The translations under genes were made by a program, and so were the position numbers. From the NCBI GenBank assembly GCA_937892865.1, contig CALBJG010000051.1, positions 1 through 15,628 on the forward strand: a DNA stretch of 15,628 nucleotides, read 5' to 3'. Numbering within the stretch: the stretch's first letter is position 1; every line of letters begins with the position of its first letter. This document shows, in pieces, positions 6,270-12,371 of the stretch. The notes beneath the pieces are model-generated. The model had not been told where the DNA came from and searched no databases. It saw nothing but the letters and a program-made list of their open reading frames with translations. The stretch comes from an uncultured Clostridia bacterium (GTDB taxonomy: Bacteria > Bacillota > Clostridia > Oscillospirales > Oscillospiraceae).

Positions 6270-6298
6270 ATTATACTAAAAAATACCCTCTATGTCAA
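6270..6298 (-). promoter_or_regulatory. Promoter of the His-rich/CooT operon
   Basis: On the minus strand, TTGACA (6298-6293), exactly 17 bases, TATAAT (6275-6270): a full-consensus promoter. It lies about 32 bases before ATG 6238. The -35 touches the foot of the hairpin that follows folC. Confidence 0.85.
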
Positions 6299-6329
6299 TT
6301 TCGGCACGCAAAACATGCGTGCCGAAATT
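6297..6329 (-). terminator. Terminator-like hairpin after folC without a U run
   Basis: A perfect 14-base stem (6297-6310 with 6316-6329, core CGGCACGCA) and five-base loop begin two bases after the folC stop. Downstream on the transcribed strand comes GACATAG rather than U residues, so intrinsic termination would be atypical. It still marks the operon boundary. Confidence 0.5.
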
Positions 6330-6331
6330 TA

Positions 6332-7606
6332 TCATTTTACAATGCTGTAAAGGCTGTTGCGAATGTCGCCGATCGTATAAAGGGAGCCGAAGCACAGCAC
6401 AACGCCATCGCTTCCTGCTTTCTCCATTGCCATCCGGACACCGCCTTCCACCGTGTCGCAGGCGGTTGCCTTTGCCCCTGCTTCCTGCAAATACTTCGCC
6501 AGCAGCGGCGCATCCAGTTTCCGGGGATTGGGAGGTGTGATACACACAAATTCCTGCACCAGAGGCATCACGGGCTTATACATATCCGCATAGTCCTTAT
6601 CTGCCAATACGCCGGTGAGGGCAATGACCTTCCGGTCTTTCAGGTAGTCCTGAATGTTTTTCACCAGGGCTTCGATACACTGGGGATTGTGACCGCCGTC
6701 AATGATAAACAAGGGGTCACGCCATACGATGTCGAACCGACCGGGCCAGGAAACATCCTTCAGACCGTCCCGAATGTTCTGCTCCGTGATCTTCCAGCCT
6801 TTTTCGATCAAAGTGTCGGCAACAGACAGCACCACCGCCGCATTGTGCAGTTGATGGTCGCCCAGCAGGGGCAGTTCCAGGTTCTTCCGTTCGCCGCAAT
6901 CAAAAACTTGTCCTTCCAAACCGCAGGTGTGGAGTTTCAGTCCGTCGAAATCTGCCTTTTTCAAGGTCATATTCCGCTGCGCGCAGACCTGCTCGAAGAC
7001 CTTTTCCACGCCTTCCGTACTGCGGTAGACAACGGCGCTGCCGCCCTCTTTGAAAATACCTGCTTTGGTAAGAGCGATCTCTTCCACCGTGCTGCCCAGA
7101 TAATCCGTATGGTCAAGGCCGATATTGGTGATCACCGCCACTTCCGGCACTTCGATCACATTGGTAGAGTCCATTGCGCCGCCCATACCCACTTCCAGCA
7201 CCACGATGTCGCAACCGTTGCGCATAAAGTACTCAAAGGCGATACAACTGACCAGTTCGAACTCCGTGGGGGATTCTTCCATAGAATCCGCAAAGGGCTT
7301 GATCCATTCTGTAATTTCAGCCAGTTCTGCATCGGGAATCTGCTCGCCGTCGATTTGCATCCGCTCGTTAAACCGGTAGATATAAGGGGAGGTGTAAAGA
7401 CCGGTCTTGAAGCCCGCCTTCCGCAGGATCGATGCGGTCATTGCCGCGGTGGAACCTTTGCCGTTTGTGCCGGCAATGTGGACAAATTTCAGTTTTTTCT
7501 CCGGGTTGCCGATCAGTTTCAGCAGCGTTTGGGTACGACCCAGACCGGGAATGCTTCCCTTCCAAAATACGCTGTGGATATATTCTATGGCTTGTTCAAC
7601 TGTCAT
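6332..7606 (-). CDS. folC: Folylpolyglutamate synthase / dihydrofolate synthase
   Basis: Cytoplasmic Mur-ligase-like enzyme of about 424 residues. It adds glutamate to folates, retaining and activating them, and many homologues also make dihydrofolate from dihydropteroate. The ATP-binding P-loop GTNGKGS is at 46-52. It is followed by the YTSPYIYRFNERMQ loop, the central VGMGGAMDSTNV and NIGLDHTDYLG motifs, and the C-terminal-domain signature IIDGGHNP. Length is normal. The start overlaps the end of folT; ATG 7606 is used, but GTG 7612 (two residues longer, nearer to AGGAAG) is equally possible. Overlap with folT implies translational coupling, and both genes lie under the THF riboswitch, so folate uptake and polyglutamylation are co-regulated. 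Confidence 0.95.
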   Translation of the reverse strand: MTVEQAIEYIHSVFWKGSIPGLGRTQTLLKLIGNPEKKLKFVHIAGTNGKGSTAAMTASILRKAGFKTGLYTSPYIYRFNERMQIDGEQIPDAELAEITEWIKPFADSMEESPTEFELVSCIAFEYFMRNGCDIVVLEVGMGGAMDSTNVIEVPEVAVITNIGLDHTDYLGSTVEEIALTKAGIFKEGGSAVVYRSTEGVEKVFEQVCAQRNMTLKKADFDGLKLHTCGLEGQVFDCGERKNLELPLLGDHQLHNAAVVLSVADTLIEKGWKITEQNIRDGLKDVSWPGRFDIVWRDPLFIIDGGHNPQCIEALVKNIQDYLKDRKVIALTGVLADKDYADMYKPVMPLVQEFVCITPPNPRKLDAPLLAKYLQEAGAKATACDTVEGGVRMAMEKAGSDGVVLCFGSLYTIGDIRNSLYSIVK

Positions 7607-8177
7607 TTTCACATCTTCCTTTCCCCAATTTCCGCGGCGGCCACAGCCCCAGGCGGGTAAAGATGCCGGTGCGGATCAGGGCATAGATAATGATCACTTC
7701 TGCCGCGCCCACAATGGCAAACTGGATGCTCCGGGTAACCAAATTGGCAAGGAGTGTTGGCATAAATGCCGCCGGGTTATAGCACCAGGCCAAAGCCGCG
7801 CTTTGATACAGCACGGAACCCACGACCACCGGGATAAGATACGCCAGGGCAAGGCGCAAAATTCCCGGCTTTTTGGCAAGCCAAAAGCGGATCGCGCCAC
7901 CGGCAACGCCGTACAAAATGGCAGGCACTGTCAAGATCGGATTGATGCCGTAAGGTGACAGCAGGCAGCCGGTAACATCTGCCACCGCGCCAACCATACC
8001 GCCTACCAGCGGGCCAAAGAAAATGCCCGCCAAAAAGATCGGGAATTTGTCCAGTGACCAGCGGGTATCTGCCATAGGGGCAAAGGCCAGAAGCCGCGCC
8101 AGCACCACACTCATCGCTGCCAGCAGCGCCGCGCCGGTCAATACCTTTGCGGCCATAAAGTTTGTTTGTTTTTTCAT
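7596..8177 (-). CDS. folT: Folate-family ECF transporter S component FolT
   Basis: Membrane S component of 193 residues with about six hydrophobic segments. The sequence fits the folate-specific ECF S family: LARLLAFAPMADTRWSLDKF, then PIFLAGIFFGPLVGGMVGAV and ADVTGCLLSPYGINP, which are conserved regions around the binding pocket. The true start is ATG 8177 (MKKQTNF), preceded by AGGAGGG; longer frames reading upstream pass through the leader hairpins. A tetrahydrofolate riboswitch lies upstream and folC overlaps downstream by 11 bases, so three independent lines indicate folate. It would recruit the shared EcfA-EcfA'-EcfT module, which is not encoded here. Confidence 0.92.
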   Translation of the reverse strand: MKKQTNFMAAKVLTGAALLAAMSVVLARLLAFAPMADTRWSLDKFPIFLAGIFFGPLVGGMVGAVADVTGCLLSPYGINPILTVPAILYGVAGGAIRFWLAKKPGILRLALAYLIPVVVGSVLYQSAALAWCYNPAAFMPTLLANLVTRSIQFAIVGAAEVIIIYALIRTGIFTRLGLWPPRKLGKGRCENDS

Positions 8178-8197
8178 AGTTATCCCTCCTGATTTGC

Positions 8198-8218
8198 GGG
8201 ATTTCCGTAAAAAATCCC
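8198..8218 (-). other. Alternative hairpin competing with the folT terminator
   Basis: GGGATTT (8198-8204) and AAATCCC (8212-8218) form a seven-base stem with loop 8205-8211. It uses the outer 3' arm and U run of the terminator at 8209-8238, so the two folds exclude each other. It ends about ten bases from the ribosome binding site. Confidence 0.45.
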
Positions 8219-8238
8219 CTTGCGCAAGGCGCAAAGGG
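8209..8238 (-). terminator. Intrinsic terminator of the THF riboswitch leader
   Basis: On the minus strand, CCCTTTGCGC (8238-8229), loop CTT, and GCGCAAGGGG (8225-8216) form a ten-base stem with one G-U pair, followed by six T after a single A. It lies between the aptamer and folT, as expected for transcriptional attenuation. Confidence 0.8.
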
Positions 8239-8338
8239 AGTAAAATACGGATAACACCCAAAAGGGCAGGCAGCGGAAAACGGCAGGCTGCTTACCCGAC
8301 CGAGTATCGCTTTGCATAAAGGAGGTCATCCTATATGT

Positions 8339-8432
8339 CAGCGGGTGCGGATACCTCATCGCGAGTTTGCGCTCTTCGTCTGCCAGACAACTCCCCATTT
8401 TGGCAGCACTTTACGCGAGGTCTCCTACTCTG
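8339..8432 (-). promoter_or_regulatory. Tetrahydrofolate (THF) riboswitch
   Basis: On the minus strand the runs AGAGTAG, CTCGCGTAAAGTGC, GGGGAGTTG, GACGAAGAGCGC, GCGATGAGGT and ATCCGCACC occur in the order of the THF-I class. The P2 pairing ACCTC with GAGGT and the pseudoknot-forming GGGGAGTTG loop are visible. The outer P1 helix looks short here (CAG with CTG). The element lies in the folT-folC leader, the standard location. Folates are expected to promote termination. Confidence 0.9.
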
Positions 8433-8441
8433 TTCGGAGAT

Positions 8442-8470
8442 ATCATACACGATACTTTCTAAAAAGTAAA
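8442..8470 (-). promoter_or_regulatory. Promoter of the folT-folC leader
   Basis: On the minus strand, TTTACT (8470-8465), 17 bases, TATGAT (8447-8442). The predicted start lies a few bases before the THF aptamer. Confidence 0.6.
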
Positions 8471-8490
8471 TACTTTTTTATCGATATCAT

Positions 8491-8521
8491 AAAAAATCTC
8501 CGCTGACCGGAGTCAGCGGAG
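8491..8521 (-). terminator. Intrinsic terminator of the CaCA exchanger gene
   Basis: A perfect ten-base stem (8498-8507 with 8512-8521, CTCCGCTGAC) has a four-base loop and a run of six T on the transcribed strand. It lies six bases after the stop at 8528. The 350 bases between folT and this gene also hold the THF leader and its promoter. Confidence 0.9.
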
Positions 8522-8527
8522 TAAATA

Positions 8528-9577
8528 TCAGATGATGTGCAAGGCGATGAGTACCTGCAAAACCACAAACGCAGCATAGATGCAAAGCAGTGTTGCGCCC
8601 TGCCAGCGGAAGAGTTTCTTGCAGATCAGAGCAGGCAGCGTCATCAACGCCATCACGCCTACCATCAGGGGGATCTCCAGCAGCAGTGAGGTGTTCATAC
8701 CAAAGAGCGTACTGCCTGCGGGAACTTTGAACGGCGCAATGGTAACAGAAACACCGGACACCAACACCAGGTTGAAGATGTTCGCGCCAATGATATTACC
8801 CAAAGACAATGCGCCGTGACCCTTGGCAAGGGCGGTAACTGCCGTAACCAGTTCCGGCAGAGAGGTGCAAAGGGCAACAATGGTAACGCCCACAACTTCT
8901 GTGGGGATACCTGCCATGGTAGCCAGAGAAACGGAAGAACCTTCCAGCAGTTCTGCGCCGATAGCAATGAGCAATGCGCTGCCGATGAGCACCAGCAGTT
9001 CCTTTGCCAGAGAGCCCTCTGCGCCGGTTTCTTCCTCTTCGTGTTCCACGGACTCCGGATTCTTGAAGCCCTGGCGAATGGTGAGGGTCATATAGATGGC
9101 AAAGACGCACAGCATCACGATGCCCAGCCAGCGGTCAAATGTTCCGAACAGATATGCAGCGATCACATAAATGGCAGCGCTGACAAAGTAGAACAGCACC
9201 GGCATGGTGATAGCCTTCCGGTTTACGGGAGCGGGACGGATGGCGATGGTCAACGCAGCGATCAAAGAGGTGTTGCAGATGATCGAGCCGATGGCGTTGC
9301 CGTAAGCGATCGCGCCGTTACCGCCCACAGCGGCAGTGGCAGAGACCATAACTTCCGGCAGCGTGGTGCCAATGGATACCACAGTAGCGCCGATGATGAT
9401 CTCCGGTACGCGGAAGCGCTTTGCGATATTGGATGCGCTGTCCACGAACCAGTCGCCGCCTTTGATCAGCAGCAACGCGCCCAGGGCAAAAAATGCCAGC
9501 GCAAACCAGATGTTGTTGTAGAGGCCTGCATAGACCTCCCCTGCATTACCGAAGCAGGAAAGTAACATTTCGAGCAT
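8528..9577 (-). CDS. CaCA-family cation antiporter, probably a Mn2+-responsive exporter
   Basis: Inner membrane cation/Na+ or H+ exchanger of 349 residues with about ten membrane segments. Both alpha repeats of the Ca2+:cation antiporter family are clear. Repeat one has GATVVSIGTTLPEVMVSA (63-80) and GNAIGSIICN (93-102). Repeat two has GVTIVALCTSLPELVTAV (230-247) and GNIIGANIFN (260-269). Glu75 and Glu242 are the expected ion-binding acids. An acidic loop (EHEEEETGAEG, 178-188) separates the halves. ATG 9577 has AAGGAG eight bases upstream. Annotation pipelines would call this a calcium/sodium antiporter, but the upstream yybP-ykoY riboswitch senses Mn2+, so manganese efflux is the better physiological inference. 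It is a single-gene unit with its own terminator. Confidence 0.9.
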   Translation of the reverse strand: MLEMLLSCFGNAGEVYAGLYNNIWFALAFFALGALLLIKGGDWFVDSASNIAKRFRVPEIIIGATVVSIGTTLPEVMVSATAAVGGNGAIAYGNAIGSIICNTSLIAALTIAIRPAPVNRKAITMPVLFYFVSAAIYVIAAYLFGTFDRWLGIVMLCVFAIYMTLTIRQGFKNPESVEHEEEETGAEGSLAKELLVLIGSALLIAIGAELLEGSSVSLATMAGIPTEVVGVTIVALCTSLPELVTAVTALAKGHGALSLGNIIGANIFNLVLVSGVSVTIAPFKVPAGSTLFGMNTSLLLEIPLMVGVMALMTLPALICKKLFRWQGATLLCIYAAFVVLQVLIALHII

Positions 9578-9610
9578 AACAAAATCTCCTTTTTTATGAA
9601 AGTTGGCAAT

Positions 9611-9644
9611 AAAAAACCGCCATAGCCGCAATTGCTATGCACGG
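9611..9644 (-). terminator. Intrinsic terminator of the Mn2+ riboswitch leader
   Basis: On the minus strand, CATAGC with GCTATG and an outer CCG with CGG form a stem (9644-9617) followed by six T (9616-9611). A rival pairing between 9659-9669 and 9634-9643 would break it and serve as an antiterminator. Confidence 0.75.
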
Positions 9645-9680
9645 AAACGTCGGGGATTCATGCATAAGCCGTTGCTTCTA

Positions 9681-9770
9681 CATGAGTCTTGCGATGAAAG
9701 CCGGCCAGACCGGTCACCCGGACGAAATGTTGGCGGACTACGCATTTTTTTGCGTCGCTACTCCCTCATA
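9681..9770 (-). promoter_or_regulatory. yybP-ykoY manganese riboswitch
   Basis: On the minus strand the element starts GAGGGAGTAGCGACGC and ends ATCGCAAGACTCATG. These are the two conserved strands (GGAGTAGCG and GCAAGAC) that form the Mn2+ site, closed by P1 (TATGAG with CTCATG). The inner CCAACATTTCG run and the CCGG-containing arm fit the class. Mn2+ binding is expected to favour transcription of the downstream exchanger. Confidence 0.87.
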
Positions 9771-9782
9771 AATCTATATGGT

Positions 9783-9811
9783 ATTTAACCATATTTGTGC
9801 CTCTTTGTCAA
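9783..9811 (-). promoter_or_regulatory. Promoter of the Mn2+ riboswitch-exchanger unit
   Basis: On the minus strand, TTGACA (9811-9806), 17 bases, TTAAAT (9788-9783). The -10 sits in the centre of a perfect dyad, ATATGGT and ACCATAT (9776-9794), which could be an operator. Confidence 0.65.
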
Positions 9812-9829
9812 TATTTACTTGCAAAACAG

Positions 9830-9858
9830 TTGACTTTTTCCCGGATAAAATATATACT
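9830..9858 (+). promoter_or_regulatory. Promoter of the preQ1 riboswitch-queT unit
   Basis: TTGACT (9830-9835), exactly 17 bases, TATACT (9853-9858). The predicted start near 9865 is about ten bases before the preQ1 aptamer. It diverges from the exchanger promoter; the 391 bases between the two genes are fully used by two promoters, two riboswitches and two terminators. Confidence 0.75.
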
Positions 9859-9874
9859 GAAACAAATTTTATAG

Positions 9875-9915
9875 GACAGTTCGTGACCATCCTGTCGGTA
9901 AACAAAACTACGGAT
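9875..9915 (+). promoter_or_regulatory. preQ1-I riboswitch
   Basis: P1 is GACAG (9875-9879) with CTGTC (9892-9896), enclosing a loop TTCGTGACCAT. It is followed by the A-rich tail GGTAAACAAAACTACGGAT, whose end GGAT (9912-9915) can pair with ATCC (9889-9892) as the P2 pseudoknot. Layout and A-rich tail match the compact class I aptamer. It lies upstream of queT, a normal target. preQ1 binding is expected to reduce expression. Confidence 0.8.
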
Positions 9916-9928
9916 CATTTTTGTGGGT

Positions 9929-9950
9929 GGGTGCGGACTGCGCCCTTTTT
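9929..9950 (+). terminator. Intrinsic terminator of the preQ1 leader
   Basis: GGGTGC (9929-9934), loop GGACT, GCGCCC (9940-9945), then five T. It lies between the aptamer and the queT ribosome binding site (AAGGAG, 9957-9962). Confidence 0.78.
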
Positions 9951-9968
9951 GCTTTTAAGGAGTTCTTT

Positions 9969-10475
9969 ATGCGAAACAAAAATGTCCGTTTTCTGACCCA
10001 GGGCGCGCTGCTTGCCGCGCTGTATGCAGTGCTTTCCTATATGCAGAATCTGCTGATCCCCGGCTCTGCCAATGCCGCCATTCAGTTTCGGGTCAGTGAG
10101 TGCTTGAATGTGCTGGCGCTGTTTACCCCTGCCGCCATTCCCGGTTTGACCGTGGGCTGTATCCTTTTTAATCTGAATTTTGCCGGAGCGCTTCCTTTGG
10201 ATGTGGTGGTGGGCTCTGCCGCCACCGCTTTGGCCACCGGCGGTATGTATCTGACCCGGCGGGTCTGCATCAAGGGCTATCCTTTGCTTGCTATGGTACT
10301 GCCGGCTGTTTTCAACGCCCTTTTGGTGGGCTGGGAACTCTCCTTTTACATCGGCGGCGGTTTCTGGCTCAACGCTATGTATGTCGCCATCGGCGAACTG
10401 GCTGTGATGCTGACTTTGGGCACAGCCCTTTACTACACCTTCCGCCTGCGGCGATTGGATAAACACCTGTTCTGA
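9969..10475 (+). CDS. queT: Queuosine-precursor ECF transporter S component QueT
   Basis: Membrane S component of 168 residues with about five to six hydrophobic segments. The family pattern is clear: AAIQFRVSECLNVLALFTPAA near 36-56, then IPGLTVGCILFNLNFAG and LDVVVGSAATALATGG. It belongs to the QueT family (PF06177), which imports queuine precursors such as preQ1 or preQ0. ATG 9969 has AAGGAG six bases upstream. A preQ1-I riboswitch directly upstream supports the substrate strongly. It is probably the first gene of an operon: the next gene begins 30 bases downstream with no terminator between. No queuosine biosynthesis genes are in the window, which suggests salvage. Confidence 0.92.
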   Translation: MRNKNVRFLTQGALLAALYAVLSYMQNLLIPGSANAAIQFRVSECLNVLALFTPAAIPGLTVGCILFNLNFAGALPLDVVVGSAATALATGGMYLTRRVCIKGYPLLAMVLPAVFNALLVGWELSFYIGGGFWLNAMYVAIGELAVMLTLGTALYYTFRLRRLDKHLF

Positions 10476-10505
10476 GGGCAACCTAACACGAGGATGTGAA
10501 TCATT

Positions 10506-11414
10506 TTGATCGACTTTAAACCCATTGATCTTGGAAAAAAGGCGGCGTATCTTCCCTATTTGCTCCGGGCCGGACACCGGGGCTGCGCCTACAGTTTCGG
10601 CAATTTATATATGTGGGGTCGCCAGGCGGCGGCTTTTGTGGGAGAGAATCTGGTATTTTTCTCCCAGTTTAACCGCCGGAGCGTATATCTGTTCCCTGCC
10701 GGCAATGACTTGAAACTTGCCATCGACGCCATCATCGCCGATGCATCTGAACGGGGCATCCCCTGCCGCCTCACCGGTCTTTCCGAAAGCGACCGGGATA
10801 TGCTGGAACAGATGTATCCCGACCGTTTTCATTATCACTTTGACCGGGACAGTTTTGACTATGTGTATGCTATCGACGACCTTGCAGATCTGAAAGGCAA
10901 AAAGTATCAGAAAAAACGCAACCACGCAAACCGATTCTGGCAAAATCATCCGGACGCCCGGTTTCTGCCCATCGATCAGGAAAACTTGTCCGTTGTGAAA
11001 GCCCTTACGGAAAACTGGTACGCCCGGCGTTTGGAAGTCGATCCCCACGGGGATTTTCTCATGGAACAGATCGCCATTGACAAAGCCTTGCGGCATTTTG
11101 ACGAACTGGGGATGGAAGGCTTGCTGCTGATGGACGGGGATACGCCCGTTGCCATGACCATGGGCAGCCCCCTCACCGATGACGCTTTCGATATTCATTT
11201 TGAAAAAGCGCTGGACATCGCCGATGGCGCATACGCCGCCATCAACCAGGGTTTTGCCCGGCATCTCCGGGAAAAGCACCCCCACATCCGCTTCCTTAAC
11301 CGGGAAGATGATATGGGTCTGGAGGGTCTGCGGAAAGCAAAACTCTCGTACCTGCCCCACCATATGGCAGAAAAGATATGGGCATGCTTGCGGGAGGACG
11401 GTTATGATTATTAA
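10506..11414 (+). CDS. DUF2156 protein (LPG synthase C-terminal-like acyltransferase)
   Basis: Soluble protein of 302 residues. It starts MIDFKPIDLGKKAAYLPYL and contains SFGNLYMWG, then KKYQKKRNHANRFWQNHP, and ends RFLNREDDMGLEGLRKAKLS. These are hallmarks of the DUF2156/LPG_synthase_C family, a pair of GNAT-like folds related to aminoacyl-tRNA-dependent lipid transferases such as MprF. Unlike MprF it has no membrane half, so lipid lysylation is not implied and the substrate is unknown. The start must be TTG 10506: the family N-terminus begins there, no in-frame ATG or GTG lies close upstream, and AGGATGTGA provides a weak ribosome binding site. It follows queT by 30 bases and overlaps the GNAT gene. 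Confidence 0.85.
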   Translation: MIDFKPIDLGKKAAYLPYLLRAGHRGCAYSFGNLYMWGRQAAAFVGENLVFFSQFNRRSVYLFPAGNDLKLAIDAIIADASERGIPCRLTGLSESDRDMLEQMYPDRFHYHFDRDSFDYVYAIDDLADLKGKKYQKKRNHANRFWQNHPDARFLPIDQENLSVVKALTENWYARRLEVDPHGDFLMEQIAIDKALRHFDELGMEGLLLMDGDTPVAMTMGSPLTDDAFDIHFEKALDIADGAYAAINQGFARHLREKHPHIRFLNREDDMGLEGLRKAKLSYLPHHMAEKIWACLREDGYDY

Positions 11415-12138
11415 AAATCCCGTCACTGCCGATATCCCTGCCCTGAAACGACTTTGGCAAGACGCTTTTGGGGACACCGAGGCATTTTTGGAGAAATTTT
11501 TCTCCACAGGCTTTTCTCCTTATCGCTGCCGCTGTCTGTGGAAAGACGGCGCTTTGGCCGCCGCCCTTTACTGGTTTGACTGCGGTTTTGGGGACAAAAA
11601 ACTGTCCTACCTATACGCCGTTGCCACCGACTCGGCATTTCAGCGGCAGGGTTTGTGCGCCGCATTGATGGATGATACCCACCGGCATTTAAAAACTCTG
11701 GGTTATGACGGCGCAGTTTTGGTGCCGGGCTCTGAAGACCTGCGGCGTTACTACCGGCGGTTTGGCTATGAAAATTTCGGCGGTATCCGGCAACAGCGGG
11801 TTTCTTTCAGTGCTTTTGGCGACGATTTTCTTACCATTGATAAGAATGAATTTGCCCGTCTGCGAAAAGCGTATCTGCCCCAAAACGGCATTGTGCAAGA
11901 GGGGGCATTGTTGGACTTCTTTGATACCTTTGCCGACCTTTATGCCGGTGACGGTTTTATTCTGGCTGTCACGGAAGATCGGGCGGAACTTTTGGGTAGC
12001 GATCCGGACTTGCCCCCTGCTCCACCGGAAGAAAAAGCCCTGATCCTCCGCACCCCGGGAGATACGCCCTTTGCTATGTATCTGCCATTGTCAGAAGATA
12101 GCGCATTTCCTGCCTATTTTGGCATTGCGCTGGATTAA
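11404..12138 (+). CDS. GNAT-family N-acetyltransferase
   Basis: Cytoplasmic acetyltransferase of 244 residues. The N-terminal half has the GNAT fold: LSYLYAVATDSAFQRQGLCAAL (67-88) holds the acetyl-CoA loop Q-R-Q-G-L-C (80-85), and SEDLRRYYRRFGYENF (110-125) is the typical C-terminal strand and helix. The last 110 residues form a separate domain of unknown role, ending in YFGIALD. ATG 11404 overlaps the DUF2156 gene by 11 bases and has GGAGG just upstream, so the pair is translationally coupled. Only the frame from 11404 is coding. The acceptor substrate cannot be named. Together with the DUF2156 gene it forms a two-acyltransferase cassette behind queT. Confidence 0.88.
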   Translation: MIIKNPVTADIPALKRLWQDAFGDTEAFLEKFFSTGFSPYRCRCLWKDGALAAALYWFDCGFGDKKLSYLYAVATDSAFQRQGLCAALMDDTHRHLKTLGYDGAVLVPGSEDLRRYYRRFGYENFGGIRQQRVSFSAFGDDFLTIDKNEFARLRKAYLPQNGIVQEGALLDFFDTFADLYAGDGFILAVTEDRAELLGSDPDLPPAPPEEKALILRTPGDTPFAMYLPLSEDSAFPAYFGIALD

Positions 12139-12184
12139 CGAAATACCGGTTTGACGAGGTGTTTTAAATTACGAATCTCTACGT

Positions 12185-12288
12185 TGTCATTCCGAGCCAG
12201 TGCGCACACTGGCGTGGGAATCTCAAGTACGCACAACGGTTTTTGAGATTGCCACACCAGTGACATAGGTCACTGGTTCGCAATGACA
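12185..12288. repeat. REP/REPIN-like palindromic intergenic repeat
   Basis: Two arms of about 42 bases face each other. The left runs from TGTCATTCCGAG to GGGAATCTCAA (12185-12226); the right, reversed, runs from TGTCATTGCGAA to GGCAATCTCAA (12288-12243). Each arm has its own hairpin: CCAGTG/CACTGG at 12197-12212 and ACCAGTGAC/GTCACTGGT at 12256-12277. An outer inverted pair, CCGGTTTG (12146-12153) and CAAACCGG (12309-12316), encloses the whole. The structure resembles mobile palindromic repeats moved by RAYT-type transposases; none is encoded here. The rest of 12139-12336 shows nothing else. Confidence 0.75.
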
Positions 12289-12331
12289 CGATAGATGGTA
12301 CAGTCCGACAAACCGGAATTTGATAACGCAC

Positions 12332-12371
12332 AAAAACGCCCTCTGTGGAAGAAATCACAGAGGGCGATTTT
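12332..12371. terminator. Intrinsic terminator of the proline operon (bidirectional)
   Basis: A perfect 11-base stem (12337-12347 with 12356-12366, CGCCCTCTGTG) has an eight-base loop. On the minus strand it is followed by five T after the proC stop; on the plus strand it is followed by six T, so it may also stop transcription from the GNAT operon. Confidence 0.88.

Noticed and set aside
5783..7660. A 625-codon open frame on the plus strand
   Set aside because: It is the antisense of folC and the His-rich gene. The high GC third positions and His codons opposite it keep it free of stops; no family is recognisable.
12139..12371. A small gene or tRNA between the GNAT gene and proC
   Set aside because: No frame with a ribosome binding site is present, and the symmetry is explained by the palindromic repeat and terminator; no cloverleaf is seen.
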